The translations under genes were made by a program, and so were the position numbers. A DNA stretch of 64,000 nt, from the NCBI RefSeq assembly GCF_001767295.1, contig NZ_CP014944.1, forward strand, positions 186,001 through 250,000, written 5' to 3'. Position 1 is the first letter of the stretch. Each line of letters begins with the position of its first letter. The stretch comes from Colwellia sp. PAMC 20917. GTDB taxonomy: Bacteria; Pseudomonadota; Gammaproteobacteria; Enterobacterales; Alteromonadaceae. Shown piece after piece: positions 7,489 through 15,730 of this stretch. The notes under the pieces were generated by a model. The model did no database searches and had not been told where the DNA came from. It saw nothing but the letters and a program-made list of their open reading frames with translations.

Positions 7489-8778
7489 TTATTTAATTGT
7501 GGTTAAAAATGGTGCTATTGAAAAATGTAAATGATTAAGTTTTTGAAGTAGCTTTTTAACTGGAAACTTTTTTCCGTATTTCCCGTAGGTAAGATTTTTA
7601 TGGGTATGTCCGACTAACTGAGCAACAAGTGCTTCATCGACTTCTTGTTGCTTGAGTTCGTCGATGAACGTATGCCTAAAGCTATAAGCTGAAGGTCGAT
7701 CATTAGGTAATAAATTTATTGTCGTTGATAAGCGTCCTAACTGTTGGCAATAATTCTTTGACCAGTCATTATCTTTCCCCCCTGGTTTACAGTTAAATAA
7801 AGACTTAGGTCTTTTTGATTGAACGCCATTAACAAAGTCTCCAAACCCTAATTTTAAAAGTGTTGGATGTATTGGCACTATTCGATTAGCCCACTCATTT
7901 TTCAATCGTTGTTTAGGTTTACTATCATTTACGTGAATACAAATTAAACCATCTTGTTCAATGATATCGTCTGTGTACAACTGGCATGTCTCTCCGGGTC
8001 TCAATCCTTGATAAAGTAATACTAATGTTATCCATTGAAAATATTTATCTTTCGTTTTAAAGGCGTCGCTTTGAATTAATAAATTCAATTCGCTCGTTTG
8101 CCAGCGTCTCCGCGCTGAATATGAACCAGTGCCTTCGTTATTTCGGTGAGGTATACCATCAAAAGGATTTTTGTCGATATAGTTCATTAAACTACACCAC
8201 TTAAAAAATTGATAAGCGGCAGCTAAGTAGCCTTTATTGGTTTTGTGAATTCTCTTTTGACTTAACAACAAATCACGATACCTGAGTGCACTACTCGTCG
8301 TTGTTTCCGAAACTTTTTTGAGCTTACTAGACTTGATGAAATGTTGAATTCGTTGAGACAATTGCCTAATCGTTGAATCTAAAATTTTCTCTTTATTTTT
8401 AGATTCAACAAAGCTATCTAAAGCCGTATTTAGCAATACTTGTTGAACATTTGTTTGATGCGGTAGCTGATGGATAACCTTAATAGGTTGTATAGGAAAA
8501 TTAAATGTAACGGGGTATTCACAGTCAAATTCTTCACGTAACCCAGTAATACGGTCATTCAAAGATGATTTGAAGTCATGAGGCATTGTTGTTTCATTAA
8601 TACACTCAATCAACTCAAAAACAGCTAATGAAACAATTAAATTTCGTTTAGTGGCAACAGGCCGAACTTTAGTAAATAAAGATATTTTAATGTCAAAAGG
8701 GAAGCCTCTGTTCTTTAACTCTTTTGAAAAACAGATACGGGTAAAATAGGTGCAATTAGTGGCTCTAAATAAGTACAT
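7489..8778 (-). CDS. tyrosine recombinase / integrase at tRNA-Ser
   Basis: A site-specific integrase of about 429 residues. The start at ATG 8778 (MYLFRATNCTYFTRICF) fits a family whose members begin MYLF; a TTG at 8790 is an alternative. The catalytic domain has Arg in YQGLRPGETCQLY, box II SAYSFRHTF, His in LVGHTHKN and Tyr in TYGKYGKKF. The gene starts about 90 bases from the 3' end of tRNA-Ser(UGA) and reads away from it, the usual position for an integrase that uses the tRNA 3' end as attB. It therefore marks the right end of the island. The other att copy must lie left of the window. Confidence 0.93.
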   Translation of the reverse strand: MYLFRATNCTYFTRICFSKELKNRGFPFDIKISLFTKVRPVATKRNLIVSLAVFELIECINETTMPHDFKSSLNDRITGLREEFDCEYPVTFNFPIQPIKVIHQLPHQTNVQQVLLNTALDSFVESKNKEKILDSTIRQLSQRIQHFIKSSKLKKVSETTTSSALRYRDLLLSQKRIHKTNKGYLAAAYQFFKWCSLMNYIDKNPFDGIPHRNNEGTGSYSARRRWQTSELNLLIQSDAFKTKDKYFQWITLVLLYQGLRPGETCQLYTDDIIEQDGLICIHVNDSKPKQRLKNEWANRIVPIHPTLLKLGFGDFVNGVQSKRPKSLFNCKPGGKDNDWSKNYCQQLGRLSTTINLLPNDRPSAYSFRHTFIDELKQQEVDEALVAQLVGHTHKNLTYGKYGKKFPVKKLLQKLNHLHFSIAPFLTTIK

Positions 8779-8823
8779 TGTCTCAGGCAATCCTGTTGGA
8801 CTGATTTAAAAACCTTCAGACAT

Positions 8824-8850
8824 AAAAAAAGCCGTTGAATATCAACGGCT
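8824..8850 (-). terminator. Rho-independent terminator after tRNA-Ser
   Basis: Stem AGCCGTTGA / TCAACGGCT with a 3-base loop, followed on the minus strand by seven T. It lies 17 bases past the CCA end of the tRNA. Confidence 0.85.
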
Positions 8851-8866
8851 TTCTTCATTTTTAATG

Positions 8867-8957
8867 TGGCGGTGAGATAGAGATTTGAACTCTAGAAGGG
8901 CTATAAACCCTTGCTGGTTTTCAAGACCAGTGCTTTCGACCACTCAGCCATCTCACC
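8867..8957 (-). tRNA. tRNA-Ser(UGA)
   Basis: A complete 91-base tRNA with a long variable arm (class II). Acceptor strands GGTGAGA and TCTCACC pair, CCA is encoded, and the anticodon loop CTTGAAA sits on the stem CTGGT/ACCAG, giving anticodon TGA. The T-loop GTTCAAATC is canonical. It is the probable integration site of the island to its left; the gene itself is intact. Confidence 0.97.
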
Positions 8958-9105
8958 TGAATGTCTAAAAACAATTGCTTGCTTGAAGACGAGGCGAATA
9001 TTAAAGTGTAGAAAAAGACTTGTAAAGCATTTATTTAACAAAAATGTTTGTTTGCTAAAAAAAACAACAAATCGCTAGCTATTTAAACAATCTTCAAGGG
9101 TGTAT

Positions 9106-9684
9106 ATGGGTAATAATAATTTTTCTGTAAACAAGTGCCGCTGTTCTTGGCTTGATACCTCAAAACCTGATTATGTAAAATACCACGATGAAGAGTGGGG
9201 AGTGCCGGTTCATGACGATAAAGTGATGTTTGAATCGCTTGTTTTAGAATCAGCACAAGCTGGCTTAAGTTGGTACACTATTCTTAAGAAACGTGAAGGT
9301 TACCGTACGTTATTTTTAGACTTTGATGTAAATAAAGTTGCAAGGTTTACTAACGACGATGTAGAACGTTTAATGCAAGATGCCTCAATAGTACGCAACA
9401 GGCTTAAAATAGTAGCGGCTATTAATAATGCACAACGATTTATTGAAATACAGCAAGAGTACGGAAGTTTTTGTCAGTTCATCTGGTCTTATGTTGATAA
9501 TAAAACCCAAGTTAACAGTATAAATGATACAGAGAAATCAGTTGCTACGTCCCCTATTAGTGATAGATTAGCCAAAGACATGAAGAAGATTGGCTTTAAA
9601 TTTCTAGGATCAACAACCTTATATTCACACTTACAAGCAACCGGATTGATAAATGACCACTCAAATAGCTGTTTTAGAAAATAA
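9106..9684 (+). CDS. tag: DNA-3-methyladenine glycosylase I
   Basis: A 192-residue protein close to the 187 residues of E. coli Tag. It removes 3-methyladenine from alkylated DNA. The N-terminus has CRCSWLD and YHDEEWGVPVHDD, carrying the Cys and His zinc ligands. The C-terminus ends HSNSCF, which holds the second His-Cys pair. LESAQAGLSWYTILKKRE is the helix-hairpin-helix core. ATG 9106 follows an AAGGG site at 5-base spacing; a GTG at 9100 is also open. It stands alone, outside the island and transcribed away from the tRNA. Confidence 0.95.
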   Translation: MGNNNFSVNKCRCSWLDTSKPDYVKYHDEEWGVPVHDDKVMFESLVLESAQAGLSWYTILKKREGYRTLFLDFDVNKVARFTNDDVERLMQDASIVRNRLKIVAAINNAQRFIEIQQEYGSFCQFIWSYVDNKTQVNSINDTEKSVATSPISDRLAKDMKKIGFKFLGSTTLYSHLQATGLINDHSNSCFRK

Positions 9685-9938
9685 GTGAGTAATACCTTGG
9701 AAAATTAACAATCATCAACAAGCCACCTATGCTAGTTAATGCGGCTAAATTTTTTAGTTACAAATATTCACAAATTATTAGTAAATATCAACAAATTTAA
9801 GCAACTAAATAATAGTATTTTAAAAAACGCCATGTCATAATATGTCAAGATGTCATAAAGAAAGTTTAAGAGTACTCTTGAATTTGACTTAAATGGCCTT
9901 ATCTAAAAAGTATAACTAAAGTTATCAGAGGAAGTTTT

Positions 9939-10604
9939 ATGCAATCAAATATTGGTTTACAAGCGAGTAAAAGCTCAGCTATAGAAATTAACAAGGTACT
10001 TAAAAATACCTATATGTTGTTATCAATGACATTAGCTTTTAGTGCCGTTACTGCCGCTATTTCTATGTCGTTGAACTTGCCACACGGCGCAGCTCTTATA
10101 ATGACATTAGTCGCTTTTGGCTTAATGTTTGTTGTAAACAAAAAAGCTGATTCAGCGAGTGGTATTTTTTGGATTTTCGCATTCACTGGTTTAATGGGAG
10201 CCTCTCTAGGCCCTATGCTTAACCATTACGCTGCAATGCCTGCCGGTCCTGGAATGATAATGCAAGCCTTAGGTGGTACTGCATTAATATTTTTCGCCTT
10301 ATCGGGTTATGCATTAACTAGCAAAAAAGACTTCTCATTTATGGGTGGTTTTTTGATGGTCGGTTTAATTGTGGTAATAGTTGCAAGTATTGCAAATATT
10401 TTCTTTCAAATACCGGCACTTTCATTAGCAGTTAGCGCAGCTATTATCATGATTATGTCTGGTTTAATCTTATTTGATACTAGTCGTATAATTAATGGTG
10501 GTGAAACCAACTACATTCGAGCAACTATTTCTCTATACTTGAATATTTACAACATCTTCGTACATTTATTACACCTTTTAGGCGTAATGGGCGGCGATGA
10601 TTAA
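9939..10604 (+). CDS. yccA: Bax inhibitor-1 / YccA family membrane protein
   Basis: A 221-residue protein with seven hydrophobic segments, the same length as E. coli YccA (219). Family signatures are the N-terminal NKVLKNTYMLLSMTLAFSA, the GPMLNHYAA loop and the C-terminal FDTSRIINGGETNYIRAT region with its conserved Asp residues. YccA binds the FtsH/HflKC protease in the inner membrane and slows its action on SecY. GAGG site 7 bases before the ATG. Followed by its own terminator. Confidence 0.93.
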   Translation: MQSNIGLQASKSSAIEINKVLKNTYMLLSMTLAFSAVTAAISMSLNLPHGAALIMTLVAFGLMFVVNKKADSASGIFWIFAFTGLMGASLGPMLNHYAAMPAGPGMIMQALGGTALIFFALSGYALTSKKDFSFMGGFLMVGLIVVIVASIANIFFQIPALSLAVSAAIIMIMSGLILFDTSRIINGGETNYIRATISLYLNIYNIFVHLLHLLGVMGGDD

Positions 10605-10649
10605 TATCGTAAGATAATAGAATGTAAGTGAGTTATTGCTTATAATATG

Positions 10650-10686
10650 AAACCTCGTTGATCTTACGGTCACCGAGGTTTTTTTA
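10650..10686 (+). terminator. terminator after yccA
   Basis: Stem AACCTCG / CGAGGTT followed by a run of T, about 45 bases after the yccA stop. Confidence 0.8.
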
Positions 10687-10730
10687 TATTCATTTATAAT
10701 CACTGTTTGCTTGTGTATGTAGGACATTTT

Positions 10731-11105
10731 GTGAAAAAACTCGCCTTTGTTATTACCACCCCGCCCAACAGTAACTTAACGGCTACTGCTATTAATATGG
10801 TTATCGCTGCGTTAAAGAGTGATATTAACGTTGTTGGCGTATTTTTTTATCAAGACGGTGTTTTAAATGGTAGCCAGCACCTTGCACTGCCTAATGACGA
10901 ATACCAAGCCCACCGACAATGGCAACAATTACATTCTGACTATGATATTCCTTTACACTTATGTGCGACCGCAGCAGAAAAGCGTGGGCTAAGTGATGAT
11001 ATTAATGATGGTCAAACCGCTACTATTCATCAGGCATTTACCTTATCGGGTCTAGGTGAGTTAGTAGAATTGAATGTCAACGCTGATCGTTTAATTCAAC
11101 TGTAA
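10731..11105 (+). CDS. tusD: sulfurtransferase TusD (DsrE family)
   Basis: The first gene of tusDCBE. TusBCD relays persulfide sulfur from TusA to TusE, which hands it to MnmA for 2-thiolation of tRNA wobble uridine. GTG 10731 has AGGA 6 bases upstream and gives the family start MKKLAFVITTPP; the ORF is open further upstream but that part does not match. About 124 residues. The active-site Cys is in LHLCATAAEKRGL, matching Cys78 of E. coli TusD. The gap to tusC is 10 bases. Confidence 0.93.
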   Translation: MKKLAFVITTPPNSNLTATAINMVIAALKSDINVVGVFFYQDGVLNGSQHLALPNDEYQAHRQWQQLHSDYDIPLHLCATAAEKRGLSDDINDGQTATIHQAFTLSGLGELVELNVNADRLIQL

Positions 11106-11115
11106 GGAATTTATC

Positions 11116-11484
11116 ATGTCTCAAGCCAAAAAATCAGTTGCTATCGTTAATGCCAGTGCCCCCTTTTCAGCAGCAAATGCTAAAGATTCTCTTGATGTTG
11201 CCCTTATTTTTGGCTCTTATGAACAAGCCATTAGTTTGTATTTTCAAGGTGATGGCGTTTATCAATTAATAGCCAAACAACAACCTGAATTTATTCAACA
11301 AAAAGACTTTTTAAAAACGTTAGCGGCATTAAAGTTTTATGATATTGAAAATATTTATGTTTGCCAACATTCACTGACTCAACGTGGCTTGGCTAACGAT
11401 TTTTCTATTGAAAACGTAGCCGTACTTGACCGTGCAGAGTTCTCGATATCATTACACCAACATCAATCAATATTAAGGTTTTAA
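11116..11484 (+). CDS. tusC: TusC, subunit of the TusBCD sulfur relay complex
   Basis: 122 residues, DsrF-like (E. coli TusC 119). The N-terminal strand KKSVAIVNASAPFSAANAKDSLDVALIFGSYE and the later FYDIENIYVCQHSLTQRGL follow the DsrE/DsrF fold. It is structural or accessory in the hexameric TusBCD complex. SD AAGGA at 8-base spacing; tusB begins 5 bases after its stop. Confidence 0.92.
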   Translation: MSQAKKSVAIVNASAPFSAANAKDSLDVALIFGSYEQAISLYFQGDGVYQLIAKQQPEFIQQKDFLKTLAALKFYDIENIYVCQHSLTQRGLANDFSIENVAVLDRAEFSISLHQHQSILRF

Positions 11485-11489
11485 CCCAC

Positions 11490-11786
11490 ATGAGTATGCT
11501 TCACTTAGTGCGCACATCCGCTTTTCAAACAAGCGACTTTGAACAATGCCTTGACGTAATACAAGTAAATGACACTATCGTGCTACTTGATGATGGTTGC
11601 TATAACCTTAGTCATGATTTATGGCAACAAGCCTTAAGTAAAATAGCGCTGCCCGCGCTTTATATTGTTGAAGCGCACGCACAAGCAAGAGCTATAACAA
11701 TTGATAAAGAAAAGATAAACACTTTATCACTCGATGCATTAATGACATTGATTTGTGCAACAGAAAAATCGGTAACTTGGCAGTGA
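11490..11786 (+). CDS. tusB: TusB, subunit of the TusBCD sulfur relay complex
   Basis: 98 residues, DsrH-like (E. coli TusB 95). [22 protein letters not shown] is the typical start and [13 protein letters not shown] the second strand. Its stop TGA overlaps the GTG start proposed for tusE, so the genes are translationally coupled. Confidence 0.92.
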   Translation: MSMLHLVRTSAFQTSDFEQCLDVIQVNDTIVLLDDGCYNLSHDLWQQALSKIALPALYIVEAHAQARAITIDKEKINTLSLDALMTLICATEKSVTWQ

Positions 11787-12115
11787 GTTTACTTTTCAAT
11801 GAGCAAGAAATCGCCACCGACAAGCAAGGTTATTTAGTTAACTTTAAAGACTGGCATACAGATTTAGCGCAGATAATTGCGGATAAAGACCAATTGCTAT
11901 TAACGGAGCAACACTTTGAAGTTATACGCTTTGTTAGAGAGTTCTACCTGACTTACAATACGTCCCCGGCAATAAGAGCGTTAACAAAAGCGATGAAAGC
12001 AGAATTTGGCGAAGAAAAATCAAGTAGTCGGTACTTATATCGATTATTCAAAGAAGGGCCAGCAAAACAAGCAACAAAGTATGCTGGTTTACCCAAACCA
12101 GCACGCTGTATTTAA
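11783..12115 (+). CDS. tusE: TusE, sulfur acceptor (DsrC family)
   Basis: About 110 residues from GTG 11783, which overlaps the tusB stop (GTGA) and gives the E. coli length of 109. The ORF is open 30 bases further upstream inside tusB. DsrC-family features are [12 protein letters not shown], then [22 protein letters not shown], and the C-terminal KPARCI with the penultimate reactive Cys that accepts persulfide. It ends the tusDCBE operon. Confidence 0.93.
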   Translation: MSLLFNEQEIATDKQGYLVNFKDWHTDLAQIIADKDQLLLTEQHFEVIRFVREFYLTYNTSPAIRALTKAMKAEFGEEKSSSRYLYRLFKEGPAKQATKYAGLPKPARCI

Positions 12116-12130
12116 ACGTTTTACTCTCCG

Positions 12131-12161
12131 ACTATCAATATTAAACTTTAATATTGATAGT
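12131..12161. repeat. 31-bp perfect inverted repeat between convergent genes
   Basis: ACTATCAATATTAAA and its exact complement flank a single central base. It overlaps the last codons of the small gene at 12141. No T-run follows the stem on either side, though the convergent position suits a bidirectional terminator. Confidence 0.8.
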
Positions 12162-12344
12162 GAAACCACTGCTACCTGATGTTGGTAATGCCACGGAGTC
12201 AACACTGCCAGCCGAGGCGATAAGCTTTAGCGCCATTTCACCTTCAAGCTCTTGCTGACCTTTAGATAAGGCTGCGGTTTTTAATGCATAACCTGTAGTT
12301 ATATCTGTTTGCACACTTTCAATATTATTCAATGATAACGACAT
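12141..12344 (-). CDS. small protein, possible YjfB-like putative motility protein
   Basis: 67 residues from ATG 12344, which has AGAGG 4 bases upstream; the open frame starts four codons earlier. The pattern of a helical first half (TGYALKTAALSKGQQELEGEMALKLIASAG) and a short tail ending GFTINIKV resembles the PF14070 'putative motility protein' family, which often ends in G-x-x-I-D-V. I am not certain of the family and no motility genes are nearby. It faces tusE and lies downstream of ydiJ, which has the same orientation with its own spacing. Confidence 0.5.
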   Translation of the reverse strand: MSLSLNNIESVQTDITTGYALKTAALSKGQQELEGEMALKLIASAGSVDSVALPTSGSSGFTINIKV

Positions 12345-12450
12345 AAAGCCTCTCACGTTTTAGCTATGCACATAGCAAGTTAGAACAAGTACAACATTTG
12401 TCACAAACTATATCGACTCTCTTTATCATAACTTTAGTCAATGATAACAT

Positions 12451-15400
12451 TTACTCAAAAGCTGATAATAACGCTTCCACAGGATGACGAGTCTGCATGT
12501 TTCCTAAACGCTTTGTTTGGCTTCTACAGGAGTAGCCAGTCACTAAGACTTGTTTAGCCTCTAATTTAGCTAACTTATCTTGCCAACTCATTTCAAATAA
12601 CATTTTCGAGTTTTCAAAATTTACTTGCTCATGTCCGTAAGTACCAGCCATACCACAACAGCCCACAGAGACGTTTTCAAGTGTCAAACCAAATAACTTG
12701 AATATCTCACGCCATTGCCCTTCACTACCGGCTAATGCCGTTTTCTCAGTACAATGTGCAAATAATTTATAAGGCGCCACTGGTTTATCACCCGTTAGTG
12801 ATGAAAGTGCTATTTTAGTATTCTTATGTTCTATAACCGTTAATAACCATTCATGGGCTAACAGCACGTGAAAATCGCCACGCTTATCACCAAGCGTTTG
12901 TTTATATTCGTCGCGATAGCAAAGCGTTAATGAAGCATCTAAACCGACCATAGGTATATTTAACTGATGAAGTTCATTTAAAAATTCAGCGGTATTTTTA
13001 GCTGTCTTTGCAAATTTAGCTAAAAATCCTTTTACGTGCTGCGGTTTACCATTAGGTTTAAACGGTAATAATATTGGGGTAAAACCTAACTTTTCAATTA
13101 ATGCCATCATAGCTTCAACGACGTTAGCATCATAAAAAGAAGTAAACGGGTCTTGAACGATCAGCACATGACTCGCTTGTTGCTCTTTATTGAGTCCTTG
13201 TAAATAAGCAAGGTCAAAGGATTGATAATTTTTTTCTCTGACTTGCTTTGCTAAGGTAGGTACAGAAAGTATCGGAGTATCAATATAACCAATCGTTGCT
13301 CGTGAAAATTTGTCGTACCATTTTTGGGATAATACCGAATTTATTAATTTCGGAGATTTGGCCATTAATGGTGTTAATGTTTCTACATTAGCGACTAAGT
13401 GATCTTTTAACGGACGGAAGTATCTTGAATGATATAAGTTAACAAAGCGTGCTCTAAAATCTGGAACATCTACTTTTACAGGGCATTGACTCGCACAAGC
13501 TTTACAGGCTAAACAGCCTTGCATCGCTTCCATCACTTCGTGAGAAAAATCTTCTTTTTGATGTGCTGAAAAACGATTTTTTATCTTATCTAATAAACGT
13601 TTTACAGACCAATGCTGAATATTTTCTTCTAAACTAAGAATGTCGACACCCTTAGCTTCTAAAAGACGTAACCACTCACGCATCAAGCCTGCTCTACCTT
13701 TCGGCGAATGCCTTCGGTCACGCGTTACCTTGCTTGAAGGACACATTGGGCTGTCTACATCATAATTGAAACACAAGCCATTGCCATTACAGTCGAGCGC
13801 TGAACTAAATGAATCTTTTACCGTTATAGGTATTTGCCGGTCATAGAAACCCCGTTTAGTGTCGTCAACCGAGACTAGTTTTTCACTCGATTCAAGTGGC
13901 GTACAAATTTTACCTGGATTCATTTTATTATGCGGGTCGAAAGCACTTTTAATTTTTCTTAGTTCAGTAAATAAATGTTCACCGAAAAATTTTGGACTGT
14001 ATTCGCTGCGATAACCTTTGCCATGTTCACCCCACATTAAACCACCATATTTAGCGGTTAATGTTACGACTTTATCAGAGATTTCGCGGAGCAACTTTTC
14101 TTGTTCAGGATCGCACATATCGAGTGCTGGACGGACATGTAAAACACCCGCATCAACATGACCAAACATGCCGTAGTGCAAACCATAACTATCGAGTAAT
14201 GCGCGAAACTCAACAATGTAATCCGCTAAGTTTTCGGGTGGCACAGCAGTATCTTCGGCAAAAGCTAATGGTTTTTGACTACCTGCTGTGTTGCCTAACA
14301 GGCCAACGGCTTTTTTTCGCATACCATAAAGTTTATTGATACTGCTTAAATCAGTGGTCACTTGATAGCCAATAACACCGGTATTATTGCTAATGTCGCT
14401 ATCTAAACGTGCTGTTAATTGTGCAACCTGATCGGCTAACGCTTCAATACTGGTGCCGTTGTACTCAACAATATTAATACCGTCCATGACTTTGCTGTCA
14501 ACATCGGTGATTAAATCACGCACCGAATGCCAGACAATATCTTGTTTGGCTAAATTTAAGACTTTTGAATCAATGGTTTCAACTGAAGTCGCTTTAGCTT
14601 CTACAAGTGCCGGTGAATGGCGCAGCGCAGAATCAAAACTGTCATATTTAATTACAATCAGTGTTTTAGCTTTTAAAATTGGCGTTAAGTTGAGTTTTGC
14701 CTCACAAACAAAGGCTAACGAACCTTCTGAACCGGTGATCAAACGAGAAATATCAACTTGGCTTAAATCATCGTTAAAAACATTTTCTAGATCATAACCT
14801 GTTAAAAAACGATTTAAACGGGGAAATTTTTCTAAAATCAAGGCTCGGTTGTCACGACATGAGGCAAGTACTTGTTTAACAATATGACCGTAACTGCTAT
14901 TTTGTTGCGCGAGTTCTTCCGCTTCCTCAATGGACATCGGAGATGTTGACAGAAAGTCACCATTGGCTAAAACCGATTCTAGGGCTAAAACATGATTAGA
15001 GGTTTTGCCATAGACCAGAGAGCCTTGTCCGGAAGCATCCGTATTAATCATGCCACCAATAGTTGCACGGCTACTGGTTGATAAATCTGGAGAAAAGAAA
15101 AAACCGTGTGGACGTAAATAATCATTTAATTGATCTTTGATAACGCCCGCTTCAACACGTATCCAGTTTTCTTCAATATTAATTTCTAAAATACGGTTCA
15201 TATATTTTGACAAGTCAACGACAATGCCTGGCGTTAAGCTTTGTCCATTGGTGCCAGTTCCACCGCCACGCGCACTAAACTTAATACTTTGATACTTTGG
15301 CGTTGAAGACAATTGACTGATCAATTGTACGTCTTGCTTACTTCGAGGATGTAAAACCAATTGTGGTAATTGTTGATAAATGCTGTTGTCGGTAGCAACC

Positions 15401-15528
15401 GCTAGCCGAGCACTATATTGGCAATTAATTTCACCGCTATATTGACTGTTACCAAGCTCCTGAGAAAACTTTTGATACAGTGGAGCGATAAGTTCTTGAT
15501 GTTCTAATGAAGGTAAGCTCTGAGACAT
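12451..15528 (-). CDS. ydiJ: FAD/4Fe-4S D-2-hydroxyglutarate dehydrogenase YdiJ
   Basis: A 1025-residue protein (E. coli YdiJ 1018). It oxidises D-2-hydroxyglutarate to 2-oxoglutarate, feeding electrons to the respiratory chain. The FAD-binding PCMH domain spans about 40-270, with SARGGGTGTNGQSLTPG and FFSPDLSTSSRATIGGMI. The FAD oxidase C-terminal domain runs to about 545, with FGHVDAGVLHVRP and WGEHGKGYRSEY. A ferredoxin domain follows (CLACKACASQCPVKVD, about 680-695). The C-terminal CCG-type domain contains SVGCCGMAGTYG. The gene is monocistronic. Nearby ppsA, ppsR and an aro gene recall the E. coli ydiA/aroH/ydiJ neighbourhood. Confidence 0.95.
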   Translation of the reverse strand: MSQSLPSLEHQELIAPLYQKFSQELGNSQYSGEINCQYSARLAVATDNSIYQQLPQLVLHPRSKQDVQLISQLSSTPKYQSIKFSARGGGTGTNGQSLTPGIVVDLSKYMNRILEINIEENWIRVEAGVIKDQLNDYLRPHGFFFSPDLSTSSRATIGGMINTDASGQGSLVYGKTSNHVLALESVLANGDFLSTSPMSIEEAEELAQQNSSYGHIVKQVLASCRDNRALILEKFPRLNRFLTGYDLENVFNDDLSQVDISRLITGSEGSLAFVCEAKLNLTPILKAKTLIVIKYDSFDSALRHSPALVEAKATSVETIDSKVLNLAKQDIVWHSVRDLITDVDSKVMDGINIVEYNGTSIEALADQVAQLTARLDSDISNNTGVIGYQVTTDLSSINKLYGMRKKAVGLLGNTAGSQKPLAFAEDTAVPPENLADYIVEFRALLDSYGLHYGMFGHVDAGVLHVRPALDMCDPEQEKLLREISDKVVTLTAKYGGLMWGEHGKGYRSEYSPKFFGEHLFTELRKIKSAFDPHNKMNPGKICTPLESSEKLVSVDDTKRGFYDRQIPITVKDSFSSALDCNGNGLCFNYDVDSPMCPSSKVTRDRRHSPKGRAGLMREWLRLLEAKGVDILSLEENIQHWSVKRLLDKIKNRFSAHQKEDFSHEVMEAMQGCLACKACASQCPVKVDVPDFRARFVNLYHSRYFRPLKDHLVANVETLTPLMAKSPKLINSVLSQKWYDKFSRATIGYIDTPILSVPTLAKQVREKNYQSFDLAYLQGLNKEQQASHVLIVQDPFTSFYDANVVEAMMALIEKLGFTPILLPFKPNGKPQHVKGFLAKFAKTAKNTAEFLNELHQLNIPMVGLDASLTLCYRDEYKQTLGDKRGDFHVLLAHEWLLTVIEHKNTKIALSSLTGDKPVAPYKLFAHCTEKTALAGSEGQWREIFKLFGLTLENVSVGCCGMAGTYGHEQVNFENSKMLFEMSWQDKLAKLEAKQVLVTGYSCRSQTKRLGNMQTRHPVEALLSAFE

Positions 15529-15730
15529 AGACGAAAAACATATTAACGATTTAAGGTTAAGCTAAGTATATCACGTCAGTTTTGAATTATGACTCAAGTT
15601 TTGTTGAAGAGTGCAAAAAGGCTAAGAACTTTTTAACTAAACTTATAGTAAAAAGAACCTAGCCTTTGTTTATTATATTGCCAGTGAGGCTATGACCTCA
15701 CATTATTAATCGATAAACCACGCTATACGA

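Noticed and set aside
8791-8804. 14-mer TCCTGTTGGACTGA shared with 62421-62434, considered as a common att core of both islands
   Set aside because: Several chance 14-base repeats are expected in 64 kb, and the flanks do not match. It does not overlap the tRNA 3' ends.
8824-8957. Disruption of tRNA-Ser by the island
   Set aside because: All arms, the anticodon loop, CCA and the terminator are intact, so the tRNA should be functional.
9100-9105. GTG 9100 as the start of tag
   Set aside because: ATG 9106 has a better spacing to AAGGG; the two extra residues add nothing to the family alignment.
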